Below, piece by piece: positions 5,753 through 12,565 of a stretch of 16,007 nt of DNA. The stretch is from CAZZIZ01 sp964654535 (GTDB lineage: Bacteria; Bacteroidota; Bacteroidia; Chitinophagales; UBA2359). The translations under genes and the position numbers were made by a program. The DNA lies in the NCBI GenBank assembly GCA_964654535.1, contig CAZZIZ010000065.1, positions 1 through 16,007 on the forward strand. Direction: 5' to 3'. Within the stretch, counting starts at the first letter, position 1; each line of letters begins with the position of its first letter. The notes beneath the pieces are model-generated. The model did no database searches and was not told the origin of the DNA. It saw only the letters and a program-made list of their open reading frames with translations.

Positions 5753-7108
5753 ATGAGTAAAACAATAAAGCTTAAAAAAGGCTTTGATATACGCATTAAA
5801 GGATCGCCTCAAGACAAGGTAGATTCCTCTTTCTCTTCAGCAACCTTCGCTGTCAAACCAACTGACTATAAGAACATTTCGCCGATACCAAAAGTTATGG
5901 TAGAGGTTGGCGATGAAGTTTTGGCTGGTCAACCACTCTTTTTCGATAAGAAAAACCCAGAAGTAATTCACGTTGCTCCCGTAAGTGGTGAGGTAGCTGA
6001 AATTCGCAGAGGTGCAAAGCGTGCAATATCAGAAGTCGTAATTCTTGGAGATTCAACCCTTAGGTTCAAGGACTTAAATGTCCCTAGTCTCGACGGTATT
6101 TCCAGAGAAGATTTGGTCACTTTCTTGCTAGGATCAGGCGCTTGGCCATATTTCTTGCAAAGACCATTCGGCATAATCGCCGATCATAAAGACGCGCCCA
6201 AAAACATTTTTGTCAGTGGTTTTGACTCATCTCCACTGGCTCCTAGTTATAGTAAAATAGCTGAAGGAAACGATGCAGCCATTCAAGCTGGATTCAAAGC
6301 GCTACAAGTGCTGAGCGAAGGCAAAGTGTACTTAGGTCTAAGTAACTCAGACACACCTACTGCTTTAAAAAACCTTTCAGGAGTTCAAACCAACTATTTC
6401 AATGGACCTCACCCAGCAGGTAATGTAGGTGTGCAAATTCACCATACTGCTCCAATCGCCAAAGGCGATATGGTTTGGACCATCGACCTTCCAAACTTGA
6501 TCGTACTCGGTAAGTTGTTTACCGAAAAGCGATTCAATACCGAAAGACTGATTTCTGTAGGTGGACCAGTGGTTAAAAACCCTGGATACATAAAAACCTA
6601 CCTCGGAGCTAACGTAGAACAAGCACTAAATAACAACCTAAGCAATGACAATATTAGAGTCATTGCCGGTAATGTATTGAGCGGTAATAATATCGGTACA
6701 AAAGGTCACCTCGGTGCCTTTGACAATGCAATTTCAATACTAGAAGAAGGAGATCACTACGAACCATTTGGTTGGTTGATTCCATCTTATGCAAAACCGA
6801 CTATTTCTAAGTCCTTTTTGAACGGGCTTTTCGGATCAAAGAAAGAATATGATGTAAACACCAACACCCACGGCGAGAAAAGAGCCTTTGTGGTGAGCGG
6901 TCAATACGAAAAAGTACTTCCAATGGATATTTATCCAGTGCAGTTATTAAAGTCAATACTCTTCAACGACTTAGACGGTATGGAAGGACTAGGAATCTAT
7001 GAACTATTGGAAGAAGACCTAGCGCTTTGCGAGTACGTATGTACTTCTAAAAACAAAGTGCAAGAAATCTTGCGCCAAGGTTTGAACACTATGATGGAAC
7101 AAGGATAG
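5753..7108 (+). CDS. nqrA: Na+-translocating NADH:quinone oxidoreductase subunit A
   Basis: At 451 residues this is a full-length NqrA, the cytoplasmic quinone-associated subunit of the sodium pump. It begins with the family's KGFDIRIKG block (residues 9-17). A biotinyl-like barrel-sandwich region follows (VEVGDEVLAGQPLF, then HVAPVSGEV). The strongly conserved YFNGPHPAGNVGVQIHH lies near residues 215-231. NqrA is related to RnfC but lacks 4Fe-4S cysteine motifs, as is the case here. It is the first gene of the operon and is separated from nqrB by 3 bases. ATG 5753 is the only sensible start. Confidence 0.97.
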   Translation: MSKTIKLKKGFDIRIKGSPQDKVDSSFSSATFAVKPTDYKNISPIPKVMVEVGDEVLAGQPLFFDKKNPEVIHVAPVSGEVAEIRRGAKRAISEVVILGDSTLRFKDLNVPSLDGISREDLVTFLLGSGAWPYFLQRPFGIIADHKDAPKNIFVSGFDSSPLAPSYSKIAEGNDAAIQAGFKALQVLSEGKVYLGLSNSDTPTALKNLSGVQTNYFNGPHPAGNVGVQIHHTAPIAKGDMVWTIDLPNLIVLGKLFTEKRFNTERLISVGGPVVKNPGYIKTYLGANVEQALNNNLSNDNIRVIAGNVLSGNNIGTKGHLGAFDNAISILEEGDHYEPFGWLIPSYAKPTISKSFLNGLFGSKKEYDVNTNTHGEKRAFVVSGQYEKVLPMDIYPVQLLKSILFNDLDGMEGLGIYELLEEDLALCEYVCTSKNKVQEILRQGLNTMMEQG

Positions 7109-7111
7109 GGA

Positions 7112-8359
7112 ATGAAGTTTATAAGAGATAAATTCGACAGCTTAGGAGAAAAGTACAAAGACAATAAGTACATGCATACCGTCATTGACGGTTTCGATAC
7201 TTTCTTCTTTACGCCGAATCACACCACGAGTAGTGGCGTTCATATCCGCGATGGTATGGACCTCAAAAGAACCATGGTTTTTGTGGTGCTCGCTATGCAA
7301 ATGTGTTTGCTTTTCGGTATGTACAACATCGGTTATCAGCACTACTTAGCGCTGGGCATAGATGCAGGCCATTTCACTAAGTTTCTTTACGGCTTCTTTC
7401 AAATGTTACCGATAATAATAGTCGCCCACGTTGTTGGCCTGGGAATTGAGTTCTTCTTCGCCGCCAAAAAGGGACACGCCATTGAAGAGGGCTTTCTGGT
7501 TACCGGTCAACTCATACCTTTAATTATGCCGCCCGATATTCCTTTATGGATCGTGGCTTTAGCTACTGCATTTGCAGTGATTATCGGAAAAGAAGCATTT
7601 GGAGGCACGGGAATGAACATCCTCAATATTGCTTTGTTAGCCAGAGTCTTTGTTTTCTTCGCTTATCCGCTCGATATCTCTGGAGACATCTGCTGGGTTG
7701 CTTACGATTACAATTGGTTACATCAAATATTCGGAATGGGTAAAGCCACTATGGCTTCTCTCGGATTAGAAAATATACCCGACCAGTTCAATGGCCTCAA
7801 AGAGTACGTGCTCGCCAATAAGGTCGACGGCTGGACTGGCGCGACCCCACTAGGCCTAGCATCCAAAGGAGGCTGGGAATCGGTTGTAGCTAACTACTCC
7901 ATAAAAGATATAATGTTAGGATTTGTGCCTGGTTCAATTGGTGAAGTGTGTAAGCCTGCAATTATTCTTGGTGCGATTATGCTAGTTGTAACTGGAATCG
8001 GAAGCTGGAGAATAATGCTCTCTATGGTATTTGGTGCGATTGTAATGGGCTTAATCTTTAATGCTTCTGGCGCTAACGCATTCCTAGCAGTGCCTTGGTA
8101 CTATCAATTAATGATGGGAAGTTTCTTATTCGCAATGGCTTTTATGGCAACCGATCCCGTCACCGCCGCCCAAACCAATACTGGAAAACTGGTCTATGGT
8201 TTTATGATTGGTGTCGTGGGAATGATAGTGCGTGTTTTAAATCCTGCGTATCCAGAAGGCTGGATGCTCGCTATATTATTTTGTAACGTATTCGCGCCTC
8301 TGATTGACCACTTGGTTGTTCAGGCGAATATTAAAAGAAGAATTGCTCGTGCCGCTTAA
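7112..8359 (+). CDS. nqrB: Na+-translocating NADH:quinone oxidoreductase subunit B
   Basis: NqrB is the large membrane subunit (415 residues, about ten hydrophobic segments) that carries covalent FMN and riboflavin and takes part in Na+ transfer and quinone reduction. The flavin attachment site is TGATPL (242-247), with Thr245 bound to FMN through a phosphoester. The family more often has Ser at the first position (SGAT). EEGFLVTGQLIPLIMPP (125-141) corresponds to the quinone-site region, and FAPLIDHLVV near the C-terminus is also typical. The C-terminus overlaps the nqrC start by 11 bases. Attachment of FMN needs an ApbE-type transferase, which is not encoded in this window. Confidence 0.97.
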   Translation: MKFIRDKFDSLGEKYKDNKYMHTVIDGFDTFFFTPNHTTSSGVHIRDGMDLKRTMVFVVLAMQMCLLFGMYNIGYQHYLALGIDAGHFTKFLYGFFQMLPIIIVAHVVGLGIEFFFAAKKGHAIEEGFLVTGQLIPLIMPPDIPLWIVALATAFAVIIGKEAFGGTGMNILNIALLARVFVFFAYPLDISGDICWVAYDYNWLHQIFGMGKATMASLGLENIPDQFNGLKEYVLANKVDGWTGATPLGLASKGGWESVVANYSIKDIMLGFVPGSIGEVCKPAIILGAIMLVVTGIGSWRIMLSMVFGAIVMGLIFNASGANAFLAVPWYYQLMMGSFLFAMAFMATDPVTAAQTNTGKLVYGFMIGVVGMIVRVLNPAYPEGWMLAILFCNVFAPLIDHLVVQANIKRRIARAA

Positions 8360-9059
8360 TACAGATAGTAACGGATATACGCTGATGTTTGCTGCCATTA
8401 TGGTAGTTGTAGTTGCAGTTATGCTCTCATTCTTTGCAGAGCTTTTCAAAGATCAGATTAGAGAAAACGTTTTGTTGGACAAAATGAACAGCATCTTAAT
8501 TGCGGTTGATCCCGAAGTCGACAAAACCAACGCTAAGGAAAAGTTCACCGCGCACATCAAGCCTTTTATCGTTGATGGTAAAGGAGCCCAGAGAGCAGTG
8601 GCTTCAGAAGAAGCGCTAGATGTGAACTTAAAAAATGAATTGGCAAAAGATGCGTCTGATCGCAATATGCCAGTTTACGAATACACCGATGTTAAAGGCG
8701 AAAAGAAATTTATTATTCCATTATTCGGAAACGGACTCTGGGATGAGATTGGTGGATACCTGGCTTTGAAACCAGATAAAAATTCTGTCGCAGGTGCTGT
8801 GTTTACCCACGTAGGAGAAACGCCTGGCTTGGGAGCGGAAATGACCAAAGAATGGTTCACTAATAATTTCATTGGAGAGAAGCTCTTCGATGGAAAAGAG
8901 TTTAAAGGAATTAAAGTATTGAAAGGAAAAAATAACCCTCGTAACAAAGAGATGCACATGGTCGACGGTATGTCTGGCGCCACCATTACCGGTGATGGTA
9001 TTCAAGCTATGATCGACAAGTGCGCAATGAGTTATGAGCCTTTCCTTAAAAAGAAATAG
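8349..9059 (+). CDS. nqrC: Na+-translocating NADH:quinone oxidoreductase subunit C
   Basis: NqrC has one N-terminal membrane helix and a periplasmic FMN-binding domain. I start it at GTG 8349, giving 236 residues beginning PLNTDSNGYTLMFAAIM after the initiator. This matches the usual NqrC start (NTxSNxYT then a membrane helix). The open frame continues to 8304 inside nqrB, but those residues are only an nqrB shadow. ATG 8385 would cut off the conserved NTDSN stretch. The FMN-carrying motif is SGAT with Thr212 in DGMSGATITG. GETPGLGAEM (156-165) is another family signature. Overlap with nqrB by 11 bases suggests translational coupling, and the stop TAG directly abuts the nqrD ATG. Confidence 0.95.
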   Translation: MPLNTDSNGYTLMFAAIMVVVVAVMLSFFAELFKDQIRENVLLDKMNSILIAVDPEVDKTNAKEKFTAHIKPFIVDGKGAQRAVASEEALDVNLKNELAKDASDRNMPVYEYTDVKGEKKFIIPLFGNGLWDEIGGYLALKPDKNSVAGAVFTHVGETPGLGAEMTKEWFTNNFIGEKLFDGKEFKGIKVLKGKNNPRNKEMHMVDGMSGATITGDGIQAMIDKCAMSYEPFLKKK

Positions 9060-9752
9060 ATGAGTGAAGTAGCAGTAGCACCTGAAGTAAAGGAGGTCAA
9101 AAAGAGCGAACCCCTCTTCTCAAAGAAGAACAAGCGCTTAATAACCGATCCGCTGGATGAAAACAATCCGATTACGGTTCAGGTATTGGGAATCTGTTCT
9201 GCCTTGGCAGTAACAACACAAGTAAAGCCCGCGGTCGTAATGTCCATCTGCGTGATATTCGTTTTGGCCGCCAGTAACTTTACCATTTCTGTACTTAGAA
9301 AATTGATGCCTAATCGTATTCGATTGATTGTGCAATTATTGGTTATCGCCACTTTGGTAACCGTAGTAGATATCGCCCTCAAAGCATTTGTGTTTGATTT
9401 GAGTAAAGAGCTTTCTGTTTTCATCGGTTTGATTATTACCAACTGTATTGTAATGGGTCGTTTGGAAGCCTTTGCAATGGCCAACAAACCAATCCCAGCC
9501 ATCATGGATGGAATTGGAAATGGATTAGGTTACGGAGCGATACTTATTATAGTAGCCGCAATTCGCGAGCTGTTTGGAGCAGGTACTTTATTGGGTTATA
9601 CGATTTTAAATGCTGATCCAGGAAGCTTCTTACACAGCATCGGATATCAGCACAATGGTATTATGACCACCTCAGCTGCGGCTATGTTTATCATTGGGGT
9701 ATTGATTTGGATTCAACGTGCACGTAAACCGGCCTTGGTCGATATAAGTTAA
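9060..9752 (+). CDS. nqrD: Na+-translocating NADH:quinone oxidoreductase subunit D
   Basis: NqrD is a six-helix membrane subunit paired with NqrE. Two in-membrane cysteines that together with those of NqrE bind an iron or 2Fe-2S centre are present: Cys46 in LGICSALAVTTQVKPA and Cys129 in IITNCIVMGRLEAFAM. The protein has 230 residues, with a charged N-terminal tail of about 27 residues (rich in Lys and Glu) longer than in enterobacterial or Vibrio forms. It starts with no gap after nqrC and is followed by nqrE after 4 bases. Confidence 0.97.
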   Translation: MSEVAVAPEVKEVKKSEPLFSKKNKRLITDPLDENNPITVQVLGICSALAVTTQVKPAVVMSICVIFVLAASNFTISVLRKLMPNRIRLIVQLLVIATLVTVVDIALKAFVFDLSKELSVFIGLIITNCIVMGRLEAFAMANKPIPAIMDGIGNGLGYGAILIIVAAIRELFGAGTLLGYTILNADPGSFLHSIGYQHNGIMTTSAAAMFIIGVLIWIQRARKPALVDIS

Positions 9753-9756
9753 GGCT

Positions 9757-10371
9757 ATGATGGAATTAGTAAACGTATTTTTGAAGTCTGCTTTCATTGA
9801 AAATATGGTCTTGGCCTATTTTCTTGGAATGTGTTCGTACCTCGCAGTATCAAAAACAGTGAAGACCTCAGTTGGTCTCGGACTAGCGGTAATTTTCGTT
9901 TTGTTAATTACAACACCAGTGAATTGGTTGTTACACGAGTATTTGTTAAAGCCAGGTAGCTTGGCTTTTCTCGGTGAAAGCTTCGCCAGTATTGATCTAA
10001 CCTTTTTGAAGTTCATTGCCTTCATTGCAGTAATTGCCTCAATGGTGCAGTTAGTAGAAATGACCCTTGAGAAATTCTCTCCAGGACTCTATAACTCGCT
10101 AGGTATTTTCTTACCCCTGATAACGGTTAACTGTGCTATTCTGGGTACTTCACTTTTTATGATCCAACGTGAGTATGGTTTAGCGAAGTCAACCGCATTC
10201 GGGATAGGATCTGGTTTTGGGTTTTTCTTAGCTATAGTAGCCCTGGCTTCAATTCGTGAAAAAATTCGCTACTCAGCAATTCCAGCTCCATTGAGAGGAT
10301 TGGGTATGGCCTTCATCATTACCGGTTTGATGGGTTTAGCCTTTATGAGTTTTATGGGTATCAAAGTTTAA
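9757..10371 (+). CDS. nqrE: Na+-translocating NADH:quinone oxidoreductase subunit E
   Basis: At 204 residues this is the standard size for NqrE, the membrane partner of NqrD. The metal-centre cysteines are Cys26 in YFLGMCSYLAVS and Cys126 in TVNCAILG. MVQLVEMTLEKFSPGLYNSLGIFLPLI and FGIGSGFGFFLAIV are typical stretches, mentioned here only as family blocks. Two ATG codons in a row (9757, 9760) could both start translation. There are 10 bases to nqrF. Confidence 0.97.
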   Translation: MMELVNVFLKSAFIENMVLAYFLGMCSYLAVSKTVKTSVGLGLAVIFVLLITTPVNWLLHEYLLKPGSLAFLGESFASIDLTFLKFIAFIAVIASMVQLVEMTLEKFSPGLYNSLGIFLPLITVNCAILGTSLFMIQREYGLAKSTAFGIGSGFGFFLAIVALASIREKIRYSAIPAPLRGLGMAFIITGLMGLAFMSFMGIKV

Positions 10372-10381
10372 AAGAAACAGA

Positions 10382-11692
10382 ATGATTTCGTTCTCAATAA
10401 TAAGTACAATCGTCTTGGGTGTTGCTTCAGCACCAATTATTGGAAGTCTCGCTGCCCTAATGGCTTTGATGATGTTCCTTGTAGGCGTCTTACTTTTCGC
10501 AAAATCCTTGTTGATCCCTTCAGGTGCTGTAAAAGTGAGCATCAACGGTGAGAAAACGGTAGAGATTTCTCCGGGTACAACTTTACTTGGAGCACTGTCA
10601 ACACAAAATATATTCCTGCCTTCCGCTTGCGGAGGTGGAGGAACTTGCGCTATGTGTTTATGTCAAGTAGACGAAGGTGGAGGAGATGTTCTTCCTACCG
10701 AAATGAACCACCTTACCCGAAAAGAAGCAAAAGAAAACTGGCGCTTGGCGTGTCAAGTTAAAGTGCGAAACGATATGGAAATCAGAGTACCCGAAGAGGT
10801 ATTCGGTATCAAAAAATGGGAATGTGAAGTTGTTTCGAATTACAACGTAGCCTCTTTCATTAAGGAGTTTGTCGTACGATTGCCTGAAGGTGAAAGCCTA
10901 GACTTCGAAGCCGGCGGTTATATTCAAATCGATGTACCTGAAATAGAAGTCGATTTCAAGAATATAGATATTACAGCTCATCCAGAATTAGGTAAAAAAC
11001 CTGATGAGTTTCAAACGGAATGGGACAAGTTCAACTTGTGGCCGCTTAAAATGAAAAATGATGAAGAGTTGTTCCGTGCTTATTCAATGGCGAATCACCC
11101 AGCAGAAGGAAATATAGTGATGCTCAATATTCGTATCGCTACACCGCCATGGGATCGAGCTAAGAACACTTGGATGGACGTAAACCCAGGGGTTTGTTCT
11201 TCATACGTTTTCGATAGAAAACCGGGAGACAAAGTAACCGTATCAGGTCCTTATGGAGAGTTCTTCATTAAGGAGACTAAAAAGGAAATGGTCTACATTG
11301 GTGGAGGAGCTGGAATGGCACCGCTGCGTTCGCACCTATTCCATATGTTCCATACGGAAAAAGTAAAAGACCGTAAAGTATCTTATTGGTACGGAGGTCG
11401 TTCACCAAGAGAACTATTCTACACGGAGCACTTCCGTAAAATCGAAGAAGAGTTTCCAAACTTTAAATACAATATCGCCCTGTCCGACGCTAAGCCGGAA
11501 GACAACTGGGATGGCTATACTGGTTTCATTCACCAAGTCTTAATTGACAACTATTTGAAAAACCACCCAGAGCCTGAAGAAATAGAGTACTACTTCTGCG
11601 GCCCGCCATTGATGAATCAAGCAGTTTTGAAAATGCTCGACGATTTTGGCGTCCCCGAAGAAAACGTATCCTTCGACGATTTTGGCGGATAA
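10382..11692 (+). CDS. nqrF: Na+-translocating NADH:quinone oxidoreductase subunit F
   Basis: NqrF (436 residues) is the NADH dehydrogenase part of the pump. An N-terminal membrane helix (about 5-45) is followed by a plant-type ferredoxin domain. The 2Fe-2S ligands are Cys83, Cys89, Cys92 (ACGGGGTCAMC) and Cys124 (RLACQV). Cys94, directly after, is an extra cysteine that may be normal in this phylum. The C-terminal half is a ferredoxin-reductase fold: FAD-binding RAYS (232-235), NADH-binding GGGAGMAPLRS (307-317) and CGPP (406-409). It ends with the usual FDDFGG. Electrons enter the complex here. A terminator follows 18 bases after the stop codon. Confidence 0.98.
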   Translation: MISFSIISTIVLGVASAPIIGSLAALMALMMFLVGVLLFAKSLLIPSGAVKVSINGEKTVEISPGTTLLGALSTQNIFLPSACGGGGTCAMCLCQVDEGGGDVLPTEMNHLTRKEAKENWRLACQVKVRNDMEIRVPEEVFGIKKWECEVVSNYNVASFIKEFVVRLPEGESLDFEAGGYIQIDVPEIEVDFKNIDITAHPELGKKPDEFQTEWDKFNLWPLKMKNDEELFRAYSMANHPAEGNIVMLNIRIATPPWDRAKNTWMDVNPGVCSSYVFDRKPGDKVTVSGPYGEFFIKETKKEMVYIGGGAGMAPLRSHLFHMFHTEKVKDRKVSYWYGGRSPRELFYTEHFRKIEEEFPNFKYNIALSDAKPEDNWDGYTGFIHQVLIDNYLKNHPEPEEIEYYFCGPPLMNQAVLKMLDDFGVPEENVSFDDFGG

Positions 11693-11710
11693 TATCAGTT
11701 AAACTTATTC

Positions 11711-11738
11711 AAAAGGCTTCCATATTGGAAGCCTTTTT
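11711..11738 (+). terminator. Rho-independent terminator of the nqr operon
   Basis: AAAAGGCTTCC and GGAAGCCTTTT pair perfectly around a five-base loop (ATATT), and the stem runs into five T residues. Position, 18 bases after nqrF, fits the end of the operon. It separates nqr from the two-component system, which would then need its own promoter or read-through. I did not find an exact TAnnTTTG box in the 41 bases before the regulator. Confidence 0.9.
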
Positions 11739-11779
11739 CTATTTTGTATAAATGCTGAATCTAAAGCGGCACTAGAATT

Positions 11780-12565
11780 TTGGATACCGATTTATATAAA
11801 GGAACCTGCGTTATCGTTGATGATGAGTTGCGGAGTAGAAACAACATTGCGCTACTCATCAAACAGTATTTGCCAGGCTTAGAAGTACTGGGTATGGCAG
11901 ACGGTGGTACGCAAGCAAGAGAAATACTCTCTAAAGTGACTCCAGATATTCTCTTCCTAGATGTTCAGATGCCAGGAGAAGATGGCTTCGATTTACTAGA
12001 ATCATTAGAGACCAAGGACTTCGCCCTCGTTTTCGTAACCGCATTTGAAAAGTACGCCCTACGCGCCATTAAAGTGAGTGCTATCGATTACGTATTGAAA
12101 CCAATTGAAGTTGCGGCTTTACAGGAAGCGACCCAAAAGGGCTTGGCTTTGAAAAGTCAAAACAACCCCACAGCGAAAGTCGTTTATCAAAAGTCAATTG
12201 GTAATTTTCTTGAAACCCTCGAATCCAAAGACTACCCAAAGCGAATTACACTACCTTTTAAAGGAAGCTACATTATAAGGGAACTCGGGGATTTGAAATA
12301 CTTAGTCGCGGACAGTAACTACACTCAATTCAACTTCTCAAATGAAGAGCCAATTTTAGTGGCCCGAACTATGAAGTATTTCACAGAAGTTTTAGATCCA
12401 GAACTGTTTATTCGTTGTAATCGCTCGACTATAGTCAACTTCAAACATTTGAAGGAAGTCAATGGTAATACGGTGTTGCTAATTGGAGGCGAAGCGTTTC
12501 CAATTTCTAGAAGAAAGAAGACACTCGTGCTAACTGCTTTTCAAAAGTATTGGAATCACAAGTGA
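11780..12565 (+). CDS. LytTR-family response regulator
   Basis: This 261-residue protein has a receiver domain followed by a LytTR DNA-binding domain. Receiver residues are Asp14/Asp15 (VDDE), the phosphorylation site Asp61 (LFLDVQMPGEDG), Thr87 and Lys107. The LytTR domain covers about 150-261. It has the core FIRCNRSTIVN (210-220, where many relatives have His in place of this Asn) and ISRRKK (242-247). Such proteins bind direct repeats about 20 bases apart. The only start consistent with the VDDE position is TTG 11780: there is an in-frame stop at 11762 and the next ATG is at residue 39. Its stop codon overlaps the sensor start (GTGA), so the two are cotranslated and form a pair. Confidence 0.93.
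   Translation: MDTDLYKGTCVIVDDELRSRNNIALLIKQYLPGLEVLGMADGGTQAREILSKVTPDILFLDVQMPGEDGFDLLESLETKDFALVFVTAFEKYALRAIKVSAIDYVLKPIEVAALQEATQKGLALKSQNNPTAKVVYQKSIGNFLETLESKDYPKRITLPFKGSYIIRELGDLKYLVADSNYTQFNFSNEEPILVARTMKYFTEVLDPELFIRCNRSTIVNFKHLKEVNGNTVLLIGGEAFPISRRKKTLVLTAFQKYWNHK

Noticed and set aside
8304..8348. 15-residue upstream extension of nqrC
   Set aside because: It lies wholly inside nqrB in another frame; the family N-terminus (NTDSNGYT) begins after GTG 8349.
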